Below are positions 1-5,772 of a DNA stretch of 6,204 nucleotides, piece after piece. The translations under genes and the position numbers were made by a program. This stretch comes from an uncultured bacterium. Lineage in GTDB: Bacteria; Bdellovibrionota_C; UBA2361; SZUA-149; CALKYB01. The stretch lies in contig CALIEE010000126.1 in NCBI GenBank assembly GCA_938022485.1, forward strand, positions 1-6,204. Reading direction: 5' to 3'. Position 1 is the stretch's first letter. Every line of letters starts with the position of its first letter. Under the pieces are notes generated by a model that did no database searches, was not told the origin of the DNA, and saw only the letters and a list, made by a program, of their open reading frames with translations.

Positions 1-941
1 TCACCCTGCTCCCACCAGCTATTGTCCTCTTTGATAACAAAGGTCTTATCTTTGCCTCCCTTATCCGAGAAACTTACGTAACCTAAGTTTTTCTTTTCAA
101 CTTTCTTAGTCACAGCTTTCTTATCCCAGTCTTTTTCTTTGAACTCGGTTCTTGTAGCAATAGTGGTATCAGAAACATTTCTAAGAACAAGATTAATTTT
201 TCCCATGTTCTTCGCTGTTTGAAGTTGTAAAGCCTCCTCCAATGAAACCATTAGAGTTACCGTGCTTCTTCCAGAGCCTCCTACTCGAAAACGATTGTTG
301 TTCACCCCAGCTTCTGAAGTAGTAACAGTAGTGCTTCCGTCGTAAGAGAGCACTATCGCATCCTCTACAGCAACTCTGGTCGTGCTTCCTCCTTCTGCTT
401 TATCAATGTAGGTTAAAAGAACGTCAACATGAGCTCCTGGCGTTGCCCAGCCCTCTACTCCTGCAGTTGCGTCAACTTCAATAGTGACCGCTCTATGCCC
501 AGGAGGTAGGTAATCCATAATTCCAAATTGAGGAGCTTGAGCAGATAAGTCAGATCTTATTATAGGCTGATTCGCTCTCAACGGTACTTTGGTGAACATG
601 TCCTGAATTTTCTCAGTTTCTCTAACTGCACCTTCAGGAACCTGATCTCTAGGCCAATGAATTCTTTCAAGAGAAACTCTTCCAACCTTAGTACCCTTAG
701 GAACTTCAGCTGTTGGGGCTAGTAAAACCACCATATTATAGGCCAACTCATCTTCAGCTCCCTCAAGAGGCTGAAAATTGCTTCGAGCTTCTACTGTAGA
801 ACGGTTAGTTAAAAGAAGAACCGCTAGGGCGATGAGCACAACCATAACGCTGCCTCCGCCTACATATAACAATCTATCTCTTCTTGCTTGAGCCCGGGCT
901 GGACCCATACGAGCGAATGTACCACTTGTTCTTCCGTTCAT
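1..941 (-). CDS. cpaB: Flp/Tad pilus assembly protein CpaB (RcpC), 3' end cut by window edge
   Basis: My own translation from the ATG at 941-939 gives 313 codons without a stop to the window edge, so the C-terminus is missing. Residues 1-23 are short and Arg-rich (cytoplasmic), and 24-46 form one transmembrane helix. Residues 70-133 match a SAF domain (VVLLAP..EVPKGTKVG...VPLRANQPIIRSDL). Residues 146-178 carry the CpaB/RcpC signature PPGHRAVTIEVD...GVEGWATPGAHVDVLLTY, and 228-254 the conserved VTLMVSLEEALQLQTAKNMG block. CpaB proteins are inner-membrane-anchored periplasmic factors of Flp pilus assembly, thought to act with the CpaC secretin. After the usual core a Lys-rich tail (about 266-313) continues past the edge, longer than I expect for the family. 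The gene follows a long intergenic region and is likely the first or an early gene of a tad operon. cpaC, cpaE and cpaF would be expected beyond base 1 (inference). Confidence 0.9.
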   Translation of the reverse strand, partial: MNGRTSGTFARMGPARAQARRDRLLYVGGGSVMVVLIALAVLLLTNRSTVEARSNFQPLEGAEDELAYNMVVLLAPTAEVPKGTKVGRVSLERIHWPRDQVPEGAVRETEKIQDMFTKVPLRANQPIIRSDLSAQAPQFGIMDYLPPGHRAVTIEVDATAGVEGWATPGAHVDVLLTYIDKAEGGSTTRVAVEDAIVLSYDGSTTVTTSEAGVNNNRFRVGGSGRSTVTLMVSLEEALQLQTAKNMGKINLVLRNVSDTTIATRTEFKEKDWDKKAVTKKVEKKNLGYVSFSDKGGKDKTFVIKEDNSWWEQG

Positions 942-950
942 CTGTAAAAA

Positions 951-955
951 CCTCC
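951..955 (-). promoter_or_regulatory. Strong Shine-Dalgarno of cpaB
   Basis: On the minus strand GGAGG (part of AACGGAGGTTT) lies 9 nt before the ATG at 941. It decides the start in favour of this ATG over the second in-frame ATG at codon 12, which has no comparable site. It is the best ribosome binding site in the window. Confidence 0.85.
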
Positions 956-1284
956 GTTACTAAGGAAAAAACCAAAAAAATTTGTGGGACTTAGGTAAAA
1001 CCTAAAAACTCCCTTGCATTACAACCCAGACTAGCTAAAACAACAATAATGTTGAATTTTTTAGATGCAAATTTTAGGCTGTAGCCTTAAAAATTTTAAG
1101 CCGGTGTTTGCTGTATTTGGAACAAATGCCGTCCATCTACTATTGTGGACGAATTACTTCAAAAAATCCAGCAAAATCTCCTAAAACTGGCCTTTTTCTG
1201 TAGAGTGAATGGTCATTCGAGCAAAAAGGTACAGCTTTATTTACAAATTTAAACTTAGAACTAGATCAAGAGATATCTAGCTTT

Positions 1285-1306
1285 AAAAAATGTACAAAAT
1301 TGTACA
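1285..1306 (-). terminator. Candidate rho-independent terminator of recJ
   Basis: Read on the minus strand, TGTACA-ATTT-TGTACA (1306 to 1291) is followed directly by six T (1290-1285), 72 nt after the recJ stop. The stem is AU-rich with only two GC pairs per arm, so termination may be weak. The same 16 bp is a 7+2+7 interrupted palindrome (TGTACAA-AA-TTGTACA on the plus strand) and could instead be an operator for a dimeric regulator acting on cpaB. Confidence 0.45.
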
Positions 1307-1377
1307 ATTACTTTTACCCCGAGAGTTCTTAAATTTCCTTAAAACCAGTAAAACAAATTCCATTATAATTAAAGTCT

Positions 1378-3123
1378 CTAAAGAGAGTCCTGCCAAACTT
1401 CTTTTATATTCAACTGCACACTCGAAACCCCACCATAATTATTGATTTCGGGCGAATATGCGGCTCTAATTGTCTTTCCTTTGACCAATAGAGGGTGACC
1501 AGCCAATTTCCAGGCAACCGCTTGAATTTTCTTCTTTTGCTGACACAGTAAAAGCTTAAGATGATTTTCTCCAATCTGTTTAACAGATTCAACTCCAAGT
1601 CGATCGCTATAAAAAACGGGGGAAGGGTTCCCCACACCAAACGGCTCTAAGCTTTTTAAATTAGAAACAAACTCAAAATTAATATGCTCAAGACCGATTT
1701 CAAGGTCTACTTTCTGCTTTGGGGCTAAGTCATCTTCAGTAAGACTAGACTTTGCCAGGTCTTCCCAAGTAGCACAGAATTCTTCAAGCTTGGATAGTTT
1801 TAAACTAAAGCCACCTGCGGCAGCATGTCCTCCGAAGTTTAGAAGAAGATGTTCAAGTTTCTCCAAGTTATCAGCTACATGAAATGCTGAAATACTCCTC
1901 ACTGAACCCTTGATAATCAACTCCTCCGCGTCAAGTTCAGAGGGGCCCATAACAGCTGTAGGCTTATGGTATTTCTCAACCAAGCGCTGAGCAATTATTC
2001 CAATTACCCCCAGGTGAAAAGACTCGTCGTAAATAGCAATGCTTGAGCTACTATCAACATCTTCCAATAATTCCAACGAAACACGAAGACCTTCCCGCTC
2101 CAAAAACTGACGTTTCTGATTCAACTTATCCATCGACTTAGCCAGTTTTTTAGCCTTCTTACTATCAGGTGTAGTGAAAAGCTCCATCACGTCTTTTCCT
2201 TCACCAACTCTCCCAGCTGCGTTTATTCGAGGTCCGAGCATGAAGCCAACATGACCAGAAGAAAAACTTTTGCCGGGTTTTACCCCACAAACGTCCTTAA
2301 GAGACTGCAAGCCTGGTCGGGTCGTTCTTTCCAGGGCTTCAAGCCCTCTGAAAGCTATAAGTCGGTTAGGCCCTTGGAGAGGAACCATGTCACAAATTGT
2401 TCCCAAGGCAGCTAGGTCAAGGAAGTCTTTTGGGTTAGGTATTTTAGTCAGACCTTTCTCAATAAATACTCGCCTAAGAACAATTAGAAACATAAACACC
2501 AATCCGGCAGCAGCTAGGCTATAAGGATTAAAAGGACAATCCTCCTGAGCAGGATCTACAACTGCGTCTGCATCCGGCATCTCGTGAGGTAAATGATGGT
2601 CCAAAATAACAGACATCATACCCAGCTCTTTAGCCAAGGAGATTTCAGTCTTGTTACTTATTCCACAGTCAACTGTCACAAGAAGGTTAGCTCCACATTC
2701 TGCAATTTTCCGAACTGCATCAGAGGACAGTCCATAACCTTCCGTGAACCTGTTGGGAGTATAACTGGAGACACGAGCCCCACATTGCTTTAAGAAAAGT
2801 ACTAACTGTGCACCTGAGCTAAGTCCGTCAACATCAAAATCAGTAAAAACAGTGATATTTTTTTTCTCGATAACAGCATCGGCTACAATCTCAGCTGCCC
2901 GTTGTATTCCTTTAATAGAGCTCGGGTCAGGAAGATCGTTTTTTAACGTAGGAGCAAGAAATGTTCTGGCTTGTTTCTCATCAACTATTCCTCTGCTGAT
3001 CAGAATCATTGCAAAATAGAGATCTACTGAAAGACGGTCAGCTAATGCCCTTGCTCGTTCTTGAAAATCCTGGTCCTTCGATTCATGCTTAAATACTAGA
3101 CGAGTTGAGGTGTTTAAGAGCAA
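1378..3123 (-). CDS. recJ: Single-stranded-DNA-specific 5'-3' exonuclease RecJ
   Basis: The 581-residue protein is close to E. coli RecJ (577). RecJ degrades single-stranded DNA 5' to 3' with a Mn2+/Mg2+ centre in recombination (RecFOR pathway), mismatch and base-excision repair. All landmarks are visible: DHH-family motif I DFDVDG (95-100), motif II VTVDCGIS (149-156), LDHH (174-177), ALGTICDMVPL with D245, LGPRINAAGR (297-305 region), DHHA1 GGHAAAGG (431-438), and the OB-fold entry LEPFGVGNPSPVF (492-504). No catalytic residue appears lost. The start is TTG (3123-3121), with GGAA six nt upstream. A TAG lies a few codons upstream in frame, and the first ATG (codon 39) would remove family-typical N-terminal sequence (ALADRLSVD). 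The gene stands alone: 295 bp from the upstream gene and 436 bp from cpaB. The stop is TAG. Confidence 0.97.
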   Translation of the reverse strand: MLLNTSTRLVFKHESKDQDFQERARALADRLSVDLYFAMILISRGIVDEKQARTFLAPTLKNDLPDPSSIKGIQRAAEIVADAVIEKKNITVFTDFDVDGLSSGAQLVLFLKQCGARVSSYTPNRFTEGYGLSSDAVRKIAECGANLLVTVDCGISNKTEISLAKELGMMSVILDHHLPHEMPDADAVVDPAQEDCPFNPYSLAAAGLVFMFLIVLRRVFIEKGLTKIPNPKDFLDLAALGTICDMVPLQGPNRLIAFRGLEALERTTRPGLQSLKDVCGVKPGKSFSSGHVGFMLGPRINAAGRVGEGKDVMELFTTPDSKKAKKLAKSMDKLNQKRQFLEREGLRVSLELLEDVDSSSSIAIYDESFHLGVIGIIAQRLVEKYHKPTAVMGPSELDAEELIIKGSVRSISAFHVADNLEKLEHLLLNFGGHAAAGGFSLKLSKLEEFCATWEDLAKSSLTEDDLAPKQKVDLEIGLEHINFEFVSNLKSLEPFGVGNPSPVFYSDRLGVESVKQIGENHLKLLLCQQKKKIQAVAWKLAGHPLLVKGKTIRAAYSPEINNYGGVSSVQLNIKEVWQDSL

Positions 3124-3160
3124 AATAAATTCCGAAAAAGGCTACTGTATCAGCCTCTAC

Positions 3161-3189
3161 AATTTACCAAATTCAACCCCATTACTCAA
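3161..3189 (-). promoter_or_regulatory. recJ: Candidate sigma-70 promoter of recJ
   Basis: On the minus strand TTGAGT (3189-3184) is followed after 17 nt by TAAATT (3166-3161). TGG lies directly before it, giving an extended -10 (TGnTAAATT). Each hexamer matches the consensus at 4 of 6 positions. Transcription would start near 3154, leaving a leader of about 30 nt before the TTG start. An AT-rich region can produce such a match by chance. Confidence 0.4.
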
Positions 3190-3190
3190 A

Positions 3191-3290
3191 GAGGTCTACT
3201 AAAACCACTTTGAATATCGTCCTTTTCTAGAGACTCGTCTTGGTTTCAGTATATAAATACCTACCGGACGCGAAGCGTCTGGTAGACCTC
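3191..3290. repeat. 9-bp inverted repeat enclosing 82 bp upstream of recJ
   Basis: GAGGTCTAC (3191-3199) and GTAGACCTC (3282-3290) are perfect reverse complements. The right arm shares GTAG with the 3' arm of the hairpin at 3261-3285, so the two foldings exclude each other. I see no target-site duplication outside the arms and no coding capacity between them, so a transposon remnant is not supported. Confidence 0.55.
3261..3285. repeat. Stable hairpin, 11-bp arms with GAA triloop
   Basis: CTACCGGACGC-GAA-GCGTCTGGTAG pairs over 11 bp. The single imperfection is a G-U wobble in plus-strand RNA and an A-C mismatch in minus-strand RNA. The centre is GCGAAGC (3270-3276), the heptamer known as an exceptionally stable DNA mini-hairpin. 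No T-run follows on the plus strand, and only GTATTTATATA follows on the minus strand, so a simple terminator is unlikely. It resembles a REP-like palindrome, but only one copy is in the window. Confidence 0.65.
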
Positions 3291-3341
3291 ACTTGGAATC
3301 CTAATAGAAAAGCCAAAGTTTAAAGTGGGCGGGGTATACGC

Positions 3342-3367
3342 AAAGAGAGGCAGGCTAGTCGCCTGCC
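3342..3367 (-). terminator. Terminator after the 112-residue gene
   Basis: Read on the minus strand, GGCAGGC-GACTA-GCCTGCC (3367 to 3349) is a perfect GC-rich 7-bp stem with a 5-nt loop. TCTCTTT follows directly (3348-3342). It lies 52 nt after the TAG at 3419. The plus strand has no T-rich tail, so it should act on minus-strand transcripts only. The tail is pyrimidine-rich rather than pure T. Confidence 0.6.
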
Positions 3368-3418
3368 AACCCCTATTGGACTAATTTAAACTAAAAACAA
3401 GACTCTTAGTTCTTGTAG

Positions 3419-3757
3419 CTAGTTTTTGTAAAGCGACTGGCTCGATCGCCAACTAGTTTCTGCCTGTGACAAGTACTGTGGCAAGCTTGAACGAAGAAGT
3501 TTCTTTACTTCCCCCAACACCGTGTCAGCCCTACTCTGCAAAGAGTAAAGTGTGTTGGCGCATGGTTCACAAAGTATCAAAAATTCTGATTCTTCTATCA
3601 GGCTATCAAGATCCTCCAGTAGAATAGCCATACATGACCTTCTTTGAGAATCGCTCTCCCAAAACATCGAATTTTCAACCGCCTCTGCAGAGTGTAGTAA
3701 AAGCTCATATACTCGACTAACTTCGTCTAAACTATCTTTATCAATTTCCATATCCAT
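3419..3757 (-). CDS. Unknown 112-residue acidic helical protein
   Basis: I do not recognise this protein. It runs from ATG (3757-3755) to TAG (3421-3419). The N-terminal two thirds are acidic with regular leucines (DEVSRVYELLLHSAEAVE; ILLEDLDSLIEESEFLIL) and look all-helical, possibly coiled-coil. There is one CEPC pair (63-66) with no second pair for a full zinc site. The C-terminus is basic and Ser-rich. I see no signal peptide or membrane helix, so it should be cytosolic. A second ATG at codon 3 (3751-3749) is an equal start choice, because neither has a clear Shine-Dalgarno. It lies 129 bp after the GspE-like ATPase on the same strand without a clear terminator between, and a good terminator follows it. 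Cotranscription and a link to the ATPase are therefore possible but only inferred. No competing long frame overlaps it. Confidence 0.6.
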   Translation of the reverse strand: MDMEIDKDSLDEVSRVYELLLHSAEAVENSMFWESDSQRRSCMAILLEDLDSLIEESEFLILCEPCANTLYSLQSRADTVLGEVKKLLRSSLPQYLSQAETSWRSSQSLYKN

Positions 3758-3770
3758 GCCGAAAGTAATC

Positions 3771-3790
3771 GTCTAGATTTAGACAAGTCT
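3771..3790. repeat. Overlapping inverted repeats before the 112-residue gene
   Basis: GTCTA-GATT-TAGAC (3771-3784) overlaps AGAC-AA-GTCT (3781-3790), 14-33 bp upstream of the ATG at 3757. In addition TAGATTT occurs twice (3774-3780 and 3794-3800), exactly 20 bp apart, which is about two helical turns. This is compatible with an operator or a small leader hairpin. I find no convincing -35/-10 pair around it. Confidence 0.3.
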
Positions 3791-3886
3791 TAATAGATTT
3801 AAAACTTTTGGTGGAATCCCCTAGTTTTCTAGCAGAGGAACGCAACCCTAAATAACTGAGCTTGAGTCGAGGCATACGGCAGCAAT

Positions 3887-5362
3887 CTAGTCTAACCCTA
3901 CGCTCTTCAAAGCCTCCTTAGGAGCAATGGTTCCAGTAACAATAAGTTTGCGAAGTGATTCGTAGATACCAATTGGTCTTGATAAAACTCTAGGGGGGCT
4001 GCCGTTAGAGATACCTTGAATGATCGCATGGAGCTTTGCTCCTTCAACTAAATCATAGACCGGAACTCTTCCACCATGACCAGACCATGAGCAAGACTTA
4101 CATCCCCTAGACACGTAAGTTTTATCATGTTCACTAAGTCTGAAAAACTTTCTCATCTGATCTGCACCAAGCTCTTCGTCTAAGCAGTGCTGGCAATTAG
4201 CAAGGACTAGTCGTTGATTAACAACCAGATTAATAGAACTCAACAAACGATTAGTGGTCAGGCCAAAATCTAGAAGTCTCATCATTGCACTCACCACACT
4301 TTCCGCATGCATTCCCGAAAGAACTAGGTGTCCTGTGCTACCAGCCTCAAAGACAAAACGTGCCGAATCCCTATCTCTAATTTCACCGATTCCAATTATA
4401 TCTGGGTCTTGTCTCAAAATAACTGGAAGATAATCACAGTAAGATCTCATTCGTCCTAAATCTACCTCGATTTGAGTTACCCCTTCCAACTCTCTTTCTA
4501 CCGGATCCTCTACGGACACAATGCGCTGCTGCTCACCACTAAGATGCTTTAGACAAGCCTGAAGCGCCGTAGACTTCCCGCTACCTGTAGGGCCGGTAAA
4601 CAGAATTACTCCATTGTTCTTTTCTATTTCTCGCCGAACACAACTGCTTTGAGAAAAGTTAAACCCTAGCCTAGAAAATTCAAGGCTTTCACTTGAGCTA
4701 AACTCTCCTACTCCAATTAACCGCACTGAAAGGTAAGGACCGAACTTACCGGGAATAATCGATAGTCGAAGGCGGACCTTAAATAAATCGCATTCAAAAG
4801 AACAAGCACCCTCTTGAGGCAGATTGTGTTCTGTCAGATCTAAGGAAGCCAAGTTCTTTAGTCGACGCAGCATCTCCTGATAGGAATCCACACCGAAATT
4901 TAGATTTGGGGCAAAGTAGTAAGAACTAACCATCTCTCCATTTACTCGAAGTTTAAAATCAATTTCCTCGGCAGCAGGCATAAAATGAAAGTCACTGGCA
5001 TCTAAGGCCCAAGATAAATACAGCACCTCTTCTAATAAATTATTTCTCGCAGAATATTGATCTTGAAGGTAAGCAAGGATCACCGATTTATATAAGCTTT
5101 TTTCTTTATAACCTTCTACCTCAACCTCCGCAGAAGTCAGGTATTTAAGCTTCTCAATAATTTCGACCTGGCTCTTTCCATCATCGAAGACAAAACTAAC
5201 GGTTCTTCTTCCAAAGCCATCATCAAATACTCTGAGAGGAAGCACCCCGTATTCTAAAGCGTGCTGCCTTTCTATCAAACACCTAGCCTCTGAACTGGAA
5301 CAACTCGCTAAATGGCTTTGTTGAAAGGATCTTGGCCCAGGTGCCACTTCAATGTACTTCAA
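3887..5362 (-). CDS. GspE/PilB-family type II secretion or type IV pilus assembly ATPase
   Basis: This 491-residue protein is a hexameric cytoplasmic motor of the secretion-ATPase superfamily, powering pilin or pseudopilin assembly at the inner membrane. Residues 1-105 are a divergent N-terminal domain with no recognisable MshEN motif. From about 118 the N2 domain reads ASDFHF (122-127), FKLRVNGE (136-143), RRLKNLASLDLTEHNLPQEG (166-185). The motor domain has Walker A GPTGSGKST (257-265, K263), Asp box SVEDPVE (283-289), Walker B DIIGIGEIRD (321-330, E327), and His box TGHLVLSGMH (343-352). The tetracysteine zinc site (C390, C393, C421, C424) separates it from PilT and from CpaF. The His box reads MHAES rather than the common LHTND. 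The family is sure, but whether it serves type II secretion, a type IV pilus or an MshE-like system is not. It starts at TTG with a good Shine-Dalgarno and stops at TAG. No platform protein or pilin gene is adjacent. Confidence 0.93.
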   Translation of the reverse strand: MKYIEVAPGPRSFQQSHLASCSSSEARCLIERQHALEYGVLPLRVFDDGFGRRTVSFVFDDGKSQVEIIEKLKYLTSAEVEVEGYKEKSLYKSVILAYLQDQYSARNNLLEEVLYLSWALDASDFHFMPAAEEIDFKLRVNGEMVSSYYFAPNLNFGVDSYQEMLRRLKNLASLDLTEHNLPQEGACSFECDLFKVRLRLSIIPGKFGPYLSVRLIGVGEFSSSESLEFSRLGFNFSQSSCVRREIEKNNGVILFTGPTGSGKSTALQACLKHLSGEQQRIVSVEDPVERELEGVTQIEVDLGRMRSYCDYLPVILRQDPDIIGIGEIRDRDSARFVFEAGSTGHLVLSGMHAESVVSAMMRLLDFGLTTNRLLSSINLVVNQRLVLANCQHCLDEELGADQMRKFFRLSEHDKTYVSRGCKSCSWSGHGGRVPVYDLVEGAKLHAIIQGISNGSPPRVLSRPIGIYESLRKLIVTGTIAPKEALKSVGLD

Positions 5363-5368
5363 TGCTAT

Positions 5369-5372
5369 CTCC
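5369..5372 (-). promoter_or_regulatory. Shine-Dalgarno supporting the TTG start of the ATPase gene
   Basis: GGAG on the minus strand sits 6 nt before the TTG at 5362-5360. The upstream frame closes at a TAG with no ATG, GTG or TTG in between, so this site fixes the start. Without it one would have to choose a later codon and cut into the N-terminal domain. Confidence 0.7.
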
Positions 5373-5716
5373 AGACTAGAAACGTGAAATGTCGAATTAA
5401 GATCAGAATGCCAATTCTAGTTTATTAGGTTAAAGCTGTTTGTAAGGTTTAATTCGCGACATCCGGCAGAAATTTTCTGTCCTAAGCTCATTTTTAAACT
5501 AAAACGCTCCGGCCACTGCTAAGATTCTCCAAATCTTACTCCTGTGATAGCTATTGGCGCTCCAACGAGCCCCTTAACAAAAAATCACTGTTATCAGGAG
5601 GATAGGTCTTAATAAGTCTAAGTATCTTCAACAGGTTAAAAATTTGGTCACGCATCAAGCGAATCCACCAATAACAAACAAAAGTAGTCAGAAACGTTTC
5701 GTTTGCAGGTCAACTC

Positions 5717-5754
5717 GTGATTCAATACTGAACCTTTGGTTTAGTTGAATACAC
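5717..5754 (+). promoter_or_regulatory. 38-nt leader hairpin before the 107-residue gene
   Basis: GTG+ATTCAA+(bulge TA)+CTGAACC (5717-5734), loop TTT (5735-5737), then GGTTTAG+TTGAAT+(bulge A)+CAC (5738-5754). This gives 16 pairs including one G-U. It ends 18 nt before the GTG start at 5773, inside any likely 5' leader, and no T-run follows. It could be an mRNA regulatory stem, a protein-binding RNA site or a DNA operator. The pairing is seen directly, but the role is inferred. Confidence 0.5.
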
Positions 5755-5772
5755 ACAGCAAGGTTTAAGAAA

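Larger units (their letters stand above)
942..1377. other. 436-bp intergenic region between recJ and cpaB
   Basis: I see no supported gene here. On the minus strand it should hold the recJ terminator (listed separately) and the cpaB promoter. I find no -35/-10 pair good enough to name, and no clear -24/-12 sigma-54 site. Several AT-rich inverted repeats are present. TTAGGT-AAA-ACCTAA is at 991-1005, 34-50 bp before the cpaB start. CTTAAAA-A-TTTTAAG is at 1086-1100, and it overlaps an imperfect stem of about 11 bp at 1069-1096 centred on GGC..GCC. GTCCA..TGGAC is at 1131-1150. CTAGAT..ATCTAG with an 8-nt loop is at 1261-1280. Any could be operator or leader structure, but some such repeats are expected by chance in AT-rich DNA. 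Confidence 0.5.
3124..3418. other. 295-bp intergenic region between the 112-residue gene and recJ
   Basis: No gene is supported on either strand. Read in the minus direction it contains, in order: the GC-rich terminator (3367-3342), the GAA-loop hairpin (3285-3261), the inner arm of the inverted repeat (3199-3191), the candidate recJ promoter (3189-3161), and a short GGCT..AGCC stem (3155-3140) in the presumed recJ leader. This is unusually dense secondary structure for a gap of this size. Confidence 0.6.
5363..5772. other. 410-bp divergent intergenic region
   Basis: It separates the minus-strand ATPase gene from the plus-strand 107-residue gene and should hold both promoters. I find no -35/-10 pair strong enough to list. 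Visible structure includes AGAAT-GCCA-ATTCT (5405-5418), CAGAAA-T-TTTCTG (5467-5479), TAAGATT-CTCCA-AATCTTA (5520-5538, perfect 7-bp arms), GCTC-CAAC-GAGC (5559-5570), the 10-bp palindrome GAAACGTTTC (5691-5700), and a long hairpin next to the 107-residue gene (listed separately). No stem is followed by a T-run in either direction, so none looks like a terminator. AGGAGG at 5596-5601 has no start codon at a usable distance. No tRNA is recognisable. Confidence 0.5.

Noticed and set aside
2270..2793. Two plus-strand frames inside recJ
   Set aside because: They are antisense shadows of a fully conserved recJ and show no domain or ribosome binding site.
3191..3290. Miniature transposon (MITE) reading of the 9-bp inverted repeat
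   Set aside because: There is no flanking target-site duplication, the arms are short and the ends do not match a family I know. Regulatory structure is at least as likely.
3821..3832. CTAG-TTTT-CTAG as terminator of the ATPase gene
   Set aside because: It has only a 4-bp stem, and no T-run follows it in the minus direction.
5417..5491. 24-codon minus-strand frame starting ATG (MSLGQKISAG...) upstream of the ATPase gene
   Set aside because: Its start faintly recalls MshEN-type openings, but it is very short, lacks a Shine-Dalgarno, and stops 55 bp before the TTG start. Chance is the simpler reading.
5596..5601. AGGAGG on the plus strand
   Set aside because: There is no ATG, GTG or TTG at a functional distance downstream and no open frame follows.
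5691..5700. GAAACGTTTC palindrome as a specific operator
   Set aside because: It is a perfect 10-bp palindrome but a single copy with no known matching regulator and no promoter beside it, so it is left as a note in the intergenic entry.
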